Below, in pieces: positions 35,345 through 46,514 of a DNA stretch of 64,000 bases. The DNA comes from Hofstenia miamia (Eukaryota > Xenacoelomorpha > Acoela). The first letter of the stretch is position 1. The number at the start of each line of letters is the position of its first letter. The notes beneath the pieces are model-generated. The model saw only the letters and a program-made list of their open reading frames with translations. It searched no databases and was not told the origin of the DNA. Position numbers and translations under genes: made by a program. Location: the NCBI GenBank assembly GCA_004352715.1, contig SCFE01000051.1, positions 2,027,131 through 2,091,130 of the forward strand. The letters run 5' to 3'.

Positions 35345-36690
35345 AGGTCCCTCGACATTTTTTCAATTATTTCCATGCATTTTTATATCCGTTTTCGTAC
35401 AGTATTCCTTTGTTTTGTACCACATTATGGTAATTAATTACATATATAAACAATGTTTGTCAAAATGATAAACTAGAAATCAACAACATTTTTAGTATTG
35501 GTACGTCCACCACCATATTGAACAATGATACGAATTCTATATTTTTGGTTACCTATCTTTAGTGGCGCAAAAACCTTTTATTTGTGACAAAAAATCAATT
35601 CCTAATATTTACATTGCACATGAAATTGTTTAAAAATTCCTAATTTGCTTATTTCGTCTGATATGACAGTACATTAGAAGGCCTACATCACATCATGATG
35701 CTTTAGATAACCGCAAGTATGTACTCCTTTGAAACAATATTTTCATCTCTAATCCGAAATAAATAAAAACATGGCTTATTTCATAATAAATTGATGAATT
35801 CGATTCGAGAAACAAAAATAAGTGATAGGCACTGCAAGATAAATTAATATAGGATTAGTTTATATAGTAGTAAAACAAACTTTATGTGTGCACTGCAGTG
35901 AAGTAAATTCCGTAGTGTAGGTTTTAACACATGTCCACTCATCGGCAAAATAACGCACTCATCATGGAAAAAACACCAGTGTTAAAATATCATTTTCCAT
36001 GCGTACTAAATGCGACCTCTTGCGGTTGAAATGTCAACACATTAAAATGAAGCATGGAGTGAAATAATCCAAGATTAGCAAAAATAATTTCGGAGCACAA
36101 TTACTTATGCGCGAGAAGAATTACGTTCGCTAAATTTTACATAAATAAACAGAGTCTATGCTTGATATTCTATGTTGGCTTATCCATCCAGGGATAAATT
36201 CTGCTGGATAAATCAAACGCTTTCTTAATTGAAGTCAACATGTTTTATGTACTTCAATCCCATTTATGACTCAATTTAAAACATTTACGCTATTCATGGA
36301 AAATTAATGTTACAATTCTCAAAGTTGAAATATTAATTCTACCACAAACTACAACCAATTTCAATGGCTTTTTATATTTCTTGGTGTGTAAACATGATGC
36401 TAAATTTGTGCGAAGAGAAAAAATCTACATCAAGTATTAAAGTAAAATATTTTCATTAAATTATAATTGGTTAATGACATTATTTCTTAAAAAATTAATT
36501 ATTATTGCCAGTTGCGTATTCCATTATTGAAATTTTGTAAATGTTTTAATTTCAGATTTTTACTGTTTGCAAAAAATAAGTTTTACAATAATGTTATTAT
36601 AAAAAATGAACAATATTTGACAATTAAGCAAAATCAAATGATACCTCTTTTGACAATAAATCTGATTTAGGAGGTTATTTTCAAAAAACT
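35345..36690. other. Non-coding stretch after the LINE
   Basis: Nothing recognised; AT-rich. Confidence 0.45.
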
Positions 36691-36692
36691 TC

Positions 36693-36693
<1 letters not shown>

Positions 36694-36726
<33 letters not shown>

Positions 36727-36810
36727 NNNNNNNNNNNNNNNNNNNNNNNNNNNNNNNNNNNNNNNNNNNNNNNNNNNNNNNNNNNNNNNNNNNNNNNNNN
36801 NNNNNNNNNN

Positions 36811-36845
<35 letters not shown>

Positions 36846-36955
36846 TATATAGTTTTATATATATATATATATAGTTAAATATATAGTTATATATATATTT
36901 ATATATATATATAGATATATATATATATATATAATTATATATAGTTATATAGATT
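36694..36955. repeat. Long (AT)n microsatellite broken by an 84-N gap
   Basis: AT dinucleotide runs on both sides of N 36727-36810, with imperfect TATATAGTTATATAT blocks to the right. The gap is surely a consequence of the repeat. Confidence 0.95.
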
Positions 36956-37652
36956 AAAATTAAACTATATGGTTTGCTTGCTACATTTAATTTCATTCAG
37001 CCCATAATCGGGAAAAGACAAAATTTGTTAGTCTTCCATAATAGCCAAATTTAAAGTTTCGCTTATACATTAGGCCTATATCCAGGGTGACTATTATGTA
37101 AAATATGATAAATTATAGTGGAATTACAGGGTCGCCGCGAAAAAATTTTTAAAGGTGGGGCAAATAATGTTCTTGCAAGTTGACATTTTTAAATCATGCT
37201 TTTGTTGAAAATATTTTAGTTCCAATCAACATTTCCTTTTGAGGAAATCTAATCAATTAATTGAAAGACAAAAAAGGAGATCAGATCTATTTGATTATCC
37301 GATTTTGCTAAAACTTTTTAATCTCTTGTGTGTAAAAACATCCGAATATTGGTTTGAATATTTTCTATCAGTGATAGGAAGCATTTTATTTCAAATTGAT
37401 GGACTCTTTTAAAGAAAGACGCTATTTTCTAGATACTTGTAAGAAATACATATATATAGAATTAAAGTCACATTATAGACATGTCTGCGTTATCATGTAA
37501 GTCTAAACGTACAAACTCAAAAAAAATTTAAGGAAAAAGAGGCGTTTATATTTTTAATGCAGGGGCATTTTGGCCTTCCGCCGCCTATAATATATAAATC
37601 TATACACATTAGAACTGATAAATGGATATATGTATTTCATACATGTTCCAAT
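36956..37652. other. Non-coding stretch
   Basis: CAGGGTCGCCGCGAAAAA near 37127 looks like a hAT-type terminus, but I found no matching right end. Otherwise nothing recognised. Confidence 0.35.
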
Positions 37653-37793
37653 CAGTGGCACCCTTAGGGGGCGACCATCCCCCCCTTTTGGGGCCAGCTG
37701 CGAACACATAAAATCTCTTTTCCTCAAAATTGAAAATAGTTCACTTTAATTCAAGACATTATCAATCGATTTGCTGCTAAAAACACGATTTTT
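37653..37793. mobile_element. Truncated copy 3 of the CAGTGGCGCG MITE family
   Basis: CAGTGGCACCCTTAGGGGGC followed by CGACCATCC, GGGGCCAGCTGCGAAC and the TCAATCGATTTGCTGC word order of the full copies at 27.5 and 28.3 kb. The right half is missing or replaced and no target duplication was found. Confidence 0.8.
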
Positions 37794-37799
37794 AAAGCA

Positions 37800-38285
37800 T
37801 ACAGTTCAACGATAATTTAAATGTAACAAAATTTTAGACTAGCACAATGGATTGGTACAATACGTCATTTCTAGCTACGCCTCTTGTTTATGTCGACGGG
37901 TAGAGTCATGGGTCATAACTTTGACCCATTTCCAACTCTGTTTCAATTATATTGTAGATGCCTCCAAAAGTATTAAGGTTTAACAAAAATCTTTTGGTAT
38001 ATGTTACGTATAGATATTTTTCAATAAATTTCTGTCAATTGAAATAATATAAACTATATTTCCACTATAAGAACTCTGAATTTTACATTTCTGACTTAAA
38101 CTTTGTATTAAGCAGATGAACACCACTGGGTCTTGGACAGGGTTGGACCTACAATTTGTGTTATATGAATTGAAAATGAACGTTTTCCTTGATAATAAAG
38201 TCGTAAATTAAAAATATATTCTGTTTCATGTGGAGGTTGTTTGGCAGATCAAATAGTCAGTTACTATGACATTTGTAACTAACAT
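37800..38285. other. Non-coding stretch
   Basis: Nothing recognised. Confidence 0.4.
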
Positions 38286-38288
38286 TCG

Positions 38289-38477
38289 TTAAATGAACTC
38301 ATCAGTTGAAAGTTGAATTCCTGTAAGCTTGCGACCCATTTTTAGTGATATATGGCAAAACATTACAGAGATAATAAACATTGGGAAAGATAAAAACAGC
38401 AATGCAACGGCTAAGTAAATCAGTAAATTTAGAGAAGCGTGCAGGAGAAATAAACACATAAGGAGTTGCTCTTTCAC
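38289..38477 (-). CDS. Hydrophobic open frame, possible membrane-protein fragment
   Basis: A 62-codon minus-strand frame with one long hydrophobic run, LNLLIYLAVALLFLSFPMFI, and a basic stretch after it (KMGRKL). The LNLLIY word is reminiscent of the NxxIY region of helix seven in rhodopsin-like receptors, but no other receptor motif is seen. In AT-rich DNA, Leu/Ile/Phe-rich frames arise by chance, so this is weak. Confidence 0.15.
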   Translation of the reverse strand: MKEQLLMCLFLLHASLNLLIYLAVALLFLSFPMFIISVMFCHISLKMGRKLTGIQLSTDEFI

Positions 38478-38479
38478 AT

Positions 38480-39110
38480 CAAGTGTGACAGTTTTTGAAG
38501 TATGTCTCGATATCTTTTAAAAACACAATACAGCCTTCTCACAGTTTATCTCTTAACTTATCAACAGCCGAGCCTATTCTGCCGCACTAAATGAAATCAG
38601 GGTCCGTTTGTTATTTTTAAATGTTATGTTGAATCCAACGCGAAAATTAATAATTTTGACAAAATAAGCGTTCCTCTATAAAAATGGATATCATTTGGCA
38701 CCCATGTAACTTTATTAGGGGTCCACAGCCACATACAGAAAAATAGTGATTTGGAGGGGTCAACGGTGACACTTTGGTGATACACAGGCCAATTATAATT
38801 CAGAACGATTTTCATTACTGAGATTGGAATTTTTACAGAAATTTGCACTATTTTCAAATACTAAAAGTAAAAATATTCATTTTTTGCTTAATTATCTTAA
38901 AAAATATATATTATGAATTATATACTGATGTTCTATGAAAATTAATTGTCTAAATATTTCATTTGCATTAATTGAGTTTTCCTTCAAAATAAAGCACAAT
39001 CATTTACTATATCTCTAAAATTAACAATTCCTCTACTATTTTATTAGTGATTTCTTGCGGAGGGTGGGGCTGGAATCCAGCTAAAAAATTAAGAGGAAAT
39101 AAGGTCCATG
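38480..39110. other. Non-coding stretch
   Basis: No gene recognised. It may be the interior of the hAT-like element whose right end is at 39134. Confidence 0.35.
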
Positions 39111-39113
39111 GGC

Positions 39114-39134
39114 AAAAAAGGTTGAGAAACACTG
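39114..39134. mobile_element. Isolated hAT-type terminus
   Basis: AAAAGGTTGAGAAACACTG is the inverted form of CAGTGTTTCTCAACC, a terminal repeat shape common in animal hAT elements. The left end was not found. Confidence 0.45.
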
Positions 39135-39139
39135 CTTGA

Positions 39140-40930
39140 AAATAAACATTGGCCTTCTCACTTCCCCGTGTACATAATTGTTCATCTACTCTATATAGTA
39201 TTTTTTCGCAAGGTATATGTAGTATTCTGAAGCTTTCAAAAAAAATTGGTTTAAAATGACAATCATTTGCGATTTTGTATTGAAATGTGTTGTTAACGTA
39301 AGAACTGATTACATCTCAGTGGAAATTTCTACACTATTTCAAAACTACGGGTTGTTTTTGCCTTGTTGCTTCTATATTTTACTTGTAATTGAAACCCTAG
39401 GTGAAGAATTATACTTGGCTTGAAATATTAAGATTCTAGTGGGTAGAAGATATTTGTACCGGTGTGCAGTGACCGTTTTATAGTTATACCCAACCGGCTA
39501 CCATTAGTTTGTCATTAGGACTCGGCAGTATTTCGGAAAAACCGAAAACGCGGTTTTCACTCAAATTGAAATTGAACCGAGAGAAAAAATGAAAACCGAG
39601 TTCTCGGTTTTTAGCAGAAGAATGTTTTTCCAAGAAACGATGCAGGCTCCTTGGATCAAACGCCAAAATTCTTCCCAAGTGAAATTGTGTTTTATTTGAT
39701 TAACAACTTGATTTAGAGTTTTGAAAATTTAGTTTAAAAAGGTATGTTTCTCTTGAATAAAGTTTTCCAATACCAAAAGTACTTAGTTAAAAAAACCGAA
39801 AAAGAGCTTATTTTTTGGAAACCGCCGAGCACTACTTGTCATTCATTACTTGTTCTAGAGGCCGATGGTAAACCCAGCCGTGATCCGAATCGCGAATCAC
39901 TGAAGATTGACTTTACGCCATGGTGAAAACCAAGAAAACTTAAACTAAGCACTAAAAAATTTAAATTTAACCAATAAAATAAAAGTTAAAACAAACGAAA
40001 CTAAAAATAGTTATTTGAGTCAGAACGGCATTATAGTTGAGTGTGAATTTATGACGTCTGAAAAACTAAAACTAATTTTTTTTTAAATTTCGAAGCAAAT
40101 CTACATTTTATCAATCATGGATCTTCGATATAAAAAAATTACTTTTCAATCTCTAAAATTGGCAATTGTGGAATATTTTTTCTGAAGTCAAGCGTGTTTT
40201 TACCCCATGTGTACCCACTTCCTTGCTCCATATCAACCCCGTCCCACCCTGTCACATGTGTTGACCAGCCTCACTTTCATCTCTGATAAAGTGATGGAGT
40301 TTTTTTGCAGTAACTGGACAAAGCAGAAGCCTTCATTGAATAAGCTAACTTGGAAAACAGATTTCAAAATATGAATAACTTTATATTTCATTGTTTTGTA
40401 TATAATGATTAAAATAATTTATTTTGTCATTTTCACGTGTTCAAAACAGGTTATAATATTAATTTTTACAACTTTTCTCAATCAGAACACTCCAAGCTGT
40501 TTTGGAATTGATGTAACACGGGTTGCAATTTTTGTTATGAAGGCAAGCGTTTTCAAGGATTATCGATGTCAATTATTTCTGTAGCGTGCTCACCGTGTTG
40601 TTGTGAAGACGGCCTCAGAAAATTAATCAAGATGCACAATAAACTGATTAAGTGTTACTTAGGCTGATGATTGTTTGTTGTATACATGTATATATATGAT
40701 TTTGTAATCTATGATGCGTTTTAAAAAAACCCAGCTCGGGGCATGTTGGCACGAAGTGTGCCACACGTTAATCATAAAACGAATTCTTGTAAAACAATTA
40801 TATATGAAAAATTTTCATTAAAATTATTGTCAACATTCAAATTAACGAATCATCATTTGCATATTCAAATATAGTTTCAGTTCATTAAAGCCACTGATTA
40901 TATTTTTTTTTAATTCTGATATCCTTAACA
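39140..40930. other. Long stretch without recognised genes
   Basis: Contains a self-complementary patch near 39530-39620 built of ACCGA/TCGGT words (AAAACCGAG and CTCGGTTTT). Frames at 39484-39678 minus, 39744-39926 and 40396-40584 have no family motif. Confidence 0.4.
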
Positions 40931-40940
40931 ATATTATACA

Positions 40941-41238
40941 ATGGTTCGGAATTACATTCGAAAGAGTGATAGATCCAACTATTCAAATGAGCAGTTAATG
41001 GCAGCAGTCTTAGAAAATCTGCAGTAATTCACATTGTCTCTTATCGTACGCTCGCTCGTTATGTTCAAAAATTTCAGTTGAAAAAATTGGCTAGATTCGT
41101 CCAAGGCAAGTTATCGACGATAAAATTGAGAATGACATAAAAGAATATGCGTTGAAACCTTCAAAGATATTCCATAAAATAACAGATTTGCGGAAGTTAG
41201 CATACCAAGTGGCTATAACAAATACATATAGAGAATAT
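40941..41238 (+). pseudogene. Pogo/Tigger transposase N-terminal fragment
   Basis: Opens at ATG 40941 with MVRNYIRKSDRSNYSNEQLM, the Psq-type helix-turn-helix start of pogo/Tigger proteins. After a stop and a small deletion, SYRTLARYVQKFQLKK continues the same domain. After a frameshift, IENDIKEYALKPSKIF and LRKLAYQVAITNTYRE form the start of the CENP-B-type second DNA-binding region. No catalytic part follows. This is a different copy from the C-terminal-rich remnant at 6.5-7.8 kb. Confidence 0.85.
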
Positions 41239-41239
41239 G

Positions 41240-41859
41240 ACGTTCATCCTTTTTTTATTCTTTGATATTTTTGCATGATAGCGTTCATGATTATTTCTCA
41301 ATATCAATGTTTTGGTTATATTTTCATTGTGATATACATATTAGATTTATTGTATTTTTTGATGTAGATTGTGTAATGAAATAACCATGGTTGGCTTTTC
41401 TGTGTCAACACGCCCCAACATGGTGCAAGTTAGAACAGAAATTTCAAATCAAATTTGGCATTAGAATGATATCTTACCAGGGAAGCTCTAGTGCGTTTCA
41501 TGTGAAAGACAATTTGCATTGTACACATAAAAAATTTCAAGGCTTTATTGGGAGTCATAAAGTCAGAAAATTTCAAAATGTGTGTCATGTTCCAACAAGC
41601 CCCCTCCCCCCTATTAGCATCATGTTTATTAATAGATTCCTATTGGTAGAAATTATAGATTACATTTGAAAAATGATTCTGCATCTTCTAAGCAATAAGG
41701 CATTCCAAATAATTGACAGTAATGGATTATGACAATTATCATATTACAACTATGAGGTAATAGTATATCGAAAATAGTTTTTGGAGTAAAGTTTTTTTAG
41801 TAGCGCAATTTGGACGGGTAGAACATATTCTGTAGCGCAATAAGGGATCGATGTCCACA
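41240..41859. other. Non-coding stretch after the pogo fragment
   Basis: A 92-codon frame at 41391-41669 is open but carries no recognised motif. Otherwise nothing seen. Confidence 0.35.
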
Positions 41860-41867
41860 CGTGAATA

Positions 41868-42173
41868 TAGAATTGTCAACGAGCCGAAATTTTCAAGCTC
41901 GGCTCGGCTCGCCACATAGAAGCCTTCCATGAGGCTCGTTTTAGCTCGATAATTTTTTTTAAAAATATTGCGCTCTAAATTTTTTCATAGCTCTTTCTAT
42001 ATTTAATAAATATTTTAAAATATGATTATAAAAAGGCATATTGAATAAAAATAAGAAATGTTTGCATAATCAAACTAATAAGCAGAACTATAAATTTGCT
42101 TGGCTTAATAAGGCTCGTTGTATATCCAATGAAGTGCTCAAGCTCGGCTCGGCTCTGCTCGTTGACAAATCTG
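41868..42173. mobile_element. hAT-like MITE of the CAGACTTGTC family, copy A (306 bp)
   Basis: Left end TAGAATTGTCAACGAGCCGA and inverted right end CAGATTTGTCAACGAGCAGA. Flanked by identical CGTGAATA (41860-41867 and 42174-42181). Subterminal regions are rich in GAGCCGAG/CTCGGCTC words. It is the same family as 43843-44162, which is inverted relative to it, and the cut copy at 20050. Confidence 0.92.
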
Positions 42174-42377
42174 CGTGAATATGCACAAAGTCTGCACCTG
42201 ATGCAATTAACGCAGAATTCCGGGAAAACAAGCAAATATTTGTTCAAAGGCCATAATACCGATGGAGAACTCTTGCGTTTTTTTGCACAATATCTTACAT
42301 TACAATTGGGAAACTATCGTGCCCAGTAATTTTTTTCTATTTGAATTTGAATCATGATGATGACGCAGAGTGATTAA

Positions 42378-42916
42378 CCCTAGAACGGCCAACGTTGTTC
42401 CGACCTTAATCTGGCCAACGTGTGATTTTTGAAATCACACCGGTATTATGTTGTTATTATGTATAATTTTAACTTTTATAGCTCAAGATGTATATATTTA
42501 TCATTACTTTCGATAACCTGGTGTCATTTTATAAAATCTATGGAAGTTTTGCAAGAATTTCCTGAAGGATGTCATTTGTAAACAGTAAATGCCACGTTTG
42601 CAAGATGTGTCTTTGCATGCTAAGGGCTTTGGTTCAACATTGGTTCTGTCTTGCCGTCCAATATTTAATGGAGGATTTTGAGACCACAAGTTTCCGTTCT
42701 CATCAATAAGGAAACTATCCTTTCATCATTGTCAGAGTCTTCCGAGCACTCACTGTCGATGTCGCCATGACGATCAATAAGTCCTGTTTCAGTCTCAATG
42801 TCAGATGCATCATTACCATCTTGGGCAAAATTGTCGTCACATTCTTCCTCTGAACATACTTCATCCTCTGAATCAAATTCTTCAATAATATTTGCGGCAG
42901 CTTCAACGCCATCCAT
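42378..42916 (-). mobile_element. piggyBac-like element: one terminus plus transposase N-terminal fragment
   Basis: TTAA at 42374-42377 is followed by CCCTAGAACGGCCAACG, the TTAA target and CCCTAG terminus expected for piggyBac. The minus strand at 42665-42916 encodes MDGVEAAANIIEEFDSEDE and a further acidic, Ser/Asp-rich stretch, as at the N-terminus of piggyBac transposases. After a frameshift, NLWSQNPPLNIGRQDRTN (about 42630-42690) fits the W-x-x-x-PP-x-x-GR segment that follows. The catalytic domain is missing between this and the terminus, so it is an internally deleted derivative. The opposite terminus was not found. Confidence 0.75.
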
Positions 42917-42919
42917 CTT

Positions 42920-43320
42920 TGCCGGGTGGTCATGGTAATGGCATTTCTACAGCGATTCAGAATATCGACTGATTTGAAGCATGTGAACAACACACAAACG
43001 CAGATTGGTCGATATTGGTAGTACAACATGACCATGAACAAAGTCACGAAACCATGTTGATTGAATGCCAGTAATTACGTAAGAATAGCACAAAGTATGT
43101 TAGGTGAATCCAAAAATTGAATAAATGGATCATTAAATATCCTAATTAATCATTACAAAATTGATCGCTTTTATCAATGTCGTTTGAACAGACATGCTTC
43201 ACTTAAGACAGGTTATAGTCGCTTTCATACCTATGGAAGACATATTTCAGAAAAATATATGTATGCTTTGCTTAAATTTACTTATGATACAAGCCAAATT
43301 GTAAATTATTAAAAACTTCC
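42920..43320. other. Non-coding stretch
   Basis: It should hold the 5' part of the piggyBac derivative, but no terminal repeat was found. Confidence 0.35.
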
Positions 43321-43326
43321 AGCCTA

Positions 43327-43507
43327 AGGCCCGAAACACACGGTGATTATTTCGGCGCGGAATAGTGAGATAATTGGTTGTATTGTATACAAGCAAATGA
43401 TAATTTACCCGCGCATAAAATTTAATAGCGAACAAACAGTGAATAATTTAATCACAGTCAATTACCTCAAGAATTGCGCGCGGAAATAATCATCGTGTTT
43501 CAAGCCT
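43327..43507. mobile_element. Small MITE with TA target sites, 181 bp
   Basis: Left end AGGCCCGAAACACACGGTGA and inverted right end AGGCTTGAAACACGATGATT; the match continues with TTATTTC and GCGCG. Flanked by TA at 43325-43326 and 43508-43509, which suggests a Tc1/mariner-type mobiliser. Confidence 0.82.
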
Positions 43508-43520
43508 TACTAAATGTCGC

Positions 43521-43745
43521 ATGATTATTACACTTATATGTGCAAGTGGCAAAATTATAAGGAACATATATCCTAAGTCTGACTCAACGCAGAAGACATT
43601 TATGAATATGGGAATTTTTCTTCAAACAATGATCTCCTGCTTTATTGGGCGTAATTCCAAATTTACTGCACTCGCATTAAAAATCGATATAAATCAATCT
43701 ACTGAGGAATTAACGCCCCGAGAAGAAATCATATTAAATGATTAG
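43521..43745 (+). CDS. Uncharacterised 74-codon open frame
   Basis: Runs from ATG 43521 and includes FTALALKIDINQSTEELTPR. It lies just after a MITE and just before a hAT-like MITE. No family recognised; could be chance. Confidence 0.15.
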   Translation: MIITLICASGKIIRNIYPKSDSTQKTFMNMGIFLQTMISCFIGRNSKFTALALKIDINQSTEELTPREEIILND

Positions 43746-43842
43746 CTCAACAATTAACTTCTGCGTCTGTGCGCTTTTCACTTTCCATGAACTAAATAAA
43801 TACTATGTATATAAACTATTTAATTAATTTGTTAAATAAAAC

Positions 43843-44162
43843 CAGACTTGTCAACGGGCCGAGCTTCTAACGAGCCGAACCAAGCTTCAGCACAGCATTT
43901 GATATTCAACGAGCCTTTATTAAGCCAAGCCAATTTATAGTTCTGCTTTTTAATTTGTTTCTGCAGATTTTCTTATTTTTTCATTCACTTTTATAATCTT
44001 ATTTTAAAATGTTTATTAAATAATAGAAAGAGCTGTGCAATAATTTCTCAGAACGCAATTTTTAAAAAAAAAATATCGAGCTAAAACGAGTCTCATTGAA
44101 TGGTTCTATGTGGCTATTCGAGCCGAGCTGAGCTTAAAAATTTCGGTTTGTAGACAAGTCTA
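43843..44162. mobile_element. hAT-like MITE of the CAGACTTGTC family, copy B (320 bp)
   Basis: Left end CAGACTTGTCAACGGGCCGA and inverted right end TAGACTTGTCTACA. Flanks AATAAAAC (43835-43842) and GATAAAAC (44163-44170) match at 7 of 8. The interior is the reverse complement of copy A (for example the AATAGAAAGAGCTGTG word against CATAGCTCTTTCTAT). Confidence 0.9.
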
Positions 44163-44412
44163 GATAAAACCATACTTATCGACTAAATATTCTACGAAAA
44201 CTTAACTCCTTAAAGGCTATTATCCTAGAGTCTGCTGCAACTCTCATTACTGCATCTCCAGTGGAGCTATGTACGATTGCGGTTCGACATTTCGGTGGGA
44301 AATGCACTGCGAAAAATTGCATTGGAATTAAGACTTTTCACGGAATTACCTAACAGCAAGCATGATGTCATTAATAAATTTTTTCTCAAAATCTGATTAC
44401 AATTGTAATAAG

Positions 44413-44902
44413 TAGGGCAACCACTTTCTAGACCTAAAAATTGCATTTATAGACCTAACGATATGATCTAAAAATCCAATGTCTAGACCTGAAAACTAGA
44501 CCTAAAAAAGCAGATTTTCGCTCAAATTTTTATTGATCGAGATTGTTATTTGCATAACAGAGCACATAATTTTCAAAGTTTTCATCTAGAAAATTTCTAT
44601 CATCAGAAAGCAATTTTTTTGCTTGCTGAAGGATCGTTCCTCATCGCACTTGATGGCTGGCACCTTCTAAGTAGTTGATAATCTGCAAGGGAAAGGTTGC
44701 CATCTCTTAGCTGGCGACAGCAATGTAATGAAAGAATAATGAATTAATGAGATATTGTGGTTTGCCATACCACTTACTGATTTAATTCATGCCATATCCA
44801 GCTTCACCTGTGAATTTTGACAAAATATGACCTATAGAACGAATTTTGACGACATATGACCTATAAGCCTTTATAGACTTTATAGACTTTATGGTTGCCC
44901 TA
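44413..44902 (-). mobile_element. hAT deletion derivative with transposase remnant, 490 bp
   Basis: Ends TAGGGCAACCA and inverted TAGGGCAACCA, flanked by identical GTAATAAG (44405-44412 and 44903-44910). On the minus strand the interior reads CDEERSFSKQK and, one frame over, KKLLSDDRNFLDENFENYVL, resembling the C-terminal dimerisation region of a hAT transposase. The ends also carry clusters of TAGACCT words. The perfect 8-bp duplication indicates a recent insertion of an already deleted element. Confidence 0.85.
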
Positions 44903-44984
44903 GTAATAAGTCTTTAAAAACCATTAGCTAAAACTACAAAAAGTACTTTGTAGTAAATAGAAAAACGTTCGTCAAGTAGGGCTG

Positions 44985-45078
44985 TTCGATGATCCAATTA
45001 CTATAATCAACTATCAATCAATTCTTAACCTTCCTTGTCAATTATCAATTTTATCAATTAATCGAACAGCCTTAGTGT
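44985..45078. mobile_element. Very short inverted-repeat element
   Basis: TAGGGCTGTTCGATGATCCA and inverted TAAGGCTGTTCGATTAATTG enclose only AATCAATT-type words. No convincing target duplication was found, so it could be a MITE or a simple palindrome. Confidence 0.45.
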
Positions 45079-45079
45079 G

Positions 45080-46130
45080 AAAGATAGTTAATATTAAAGT
45101 AACTTCGCATTGATGAAAAGGTTACCATAGTCAGTATCAAAAACACACATTTAAGATACAAAATTATGTAGAAATAACTTTAAAAATAAAAATCAAAAAA
45201 TAGTAAAGATGCCATTAGAACTAGCAAATTTAAAAATAATTGTACATTTTAGAAGATGAATACAAAATCTAGATATCAACTAATATAGAAAATTAAAATA
45301 GAATGGGATCTGTATCTGTATACACCTTGGTTAATCAAAATATAAGTATCAAATTGAAAACACTGTAGGGTAGACGAGAGTGACATCGGGCACCCCATAA
45401 AACCCGACGACATTTCGGGTCGGGTCGAGTTCGGGTACAAAGATTAGATTATTTAAAAAATACTGATCTAAATCACCGCTTGATTTGAGAATGCTTCAAT
45501 AAATTAAGCAATACAAATGAATTGCTGTTTCCCCTATCATAAAATGATTAATGACAATGATCATTTGATTGGACAGAGATCCATAATGTCAAAGCAAAGT
45601 CAACGTTTCTGGTCGGGTCGGATAGTAAATATTCCGATTTGGTAGGGTTCATATTTACCTGACATTGTTACTCTCTAGTGTAGACCATAACCGGTCAACT
45701 ATTAGCTAGCTGTCCGTTGATAGATATAACCACATAATAACTTTTGATCCATTAAATTTAAATCGTCTAATGATAGCGGATCAATTATTGAAAATTGAAA
45801 AGAATTCAATTATGGTGTGTAATCATTGAATCTCTAGGGTTTCCAAATTAAGGCAAATTTGTGATTCTATTCGAGATGTGGATTCAACATTTATTAGATT
45901 TTTACTTAACGCATGTTACAGGAACGTATAATTTTGCAAAGCCTTTACTCCAGTTCATAGCAGAGGAGAATCCCACCTAACACCCATCGTGTCTTTTCTG
46001 GGTAAAAAGGAATAAAATAAATTTTTTATAGTTTCATAGTATGCACAACAAAGAAACTGGTCTTCTAGTTCATCTCATTATGTACTACCAGTACAGATAT
46101 AAAATTTCAAACATTTTTAATCATATTTCA
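45080..46130. other. Non-coding stretch
   Basis: Repeated GGGTCGGGTCG words at 45410-45440 and 45612-45625 with partly inverted flanks (45372-45395 and 45655-45680) hint at a MITE, not bounded. Nothing else recognised. Confidence 0.35.
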
Positions 46131-46132
46131 AG

Positions 46133-46512
46133 AAATTCAATTTTTAAAAGAAAAAATTCACTTGTAAAACTTAAAACAAGCGATATAAAAATTGTTTTAG
46201 AATATGTTTTAAAACGTTTGTTTTTATGCAATATTTAAAACATATTTAAAAATAATTTTAAGTTGAATACTTTTAGTATAATCTTTCTTGGTTGAAAAAT
46301 ACAAAACTGTAACAAAAACCGCAAATTCAATTTTTAAAAGAAAAAATTCACTTGTAAAACTTAAAACAAGCGATATAAAAATTGTTTTAGAATATGTTTT
46401 AAAACGTTTGTTTTTATGCAATATTTAAAACATATTTAAAAATAATTTTAAGTTGAATACTTTTAGTATAATCTTTCTTGGTTGAAAAATACAAAACTGT
46501 AACAAAAACCGC
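46133..46512. repeat. Perfect two-copy 190-bp tandem repeat
   Basis: 46133-46322 and 46323-46512 are identical as far as I can compare by eye. Each copy begins AAATTCAATTTTTAAAAG and ends AACAAAAACCGC. There is no N at the junction, unlike the duplications at 52-56 kb. Confidence 0.95.
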
Positions 46513-46514
46513 TA

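Noticed and set aside
36691-36996. 101-codon Tyr/Ile-rich minus-strand frame
   Set aside because: It is a translation of the (AT)n microsatellite.
37127-37590. A hAT-like element starting CAGGGTCGCCGCG
   Set aside because: No matching inverted right end or target duplication could be found.
42715-43047. 110-codon minus-strand frame overlapping the piggyBac-like fragment
   Set aside because: It is an alternative frame of the acidic N-terminal coding segment; the MDGVEAAANI frame is the plausible one.
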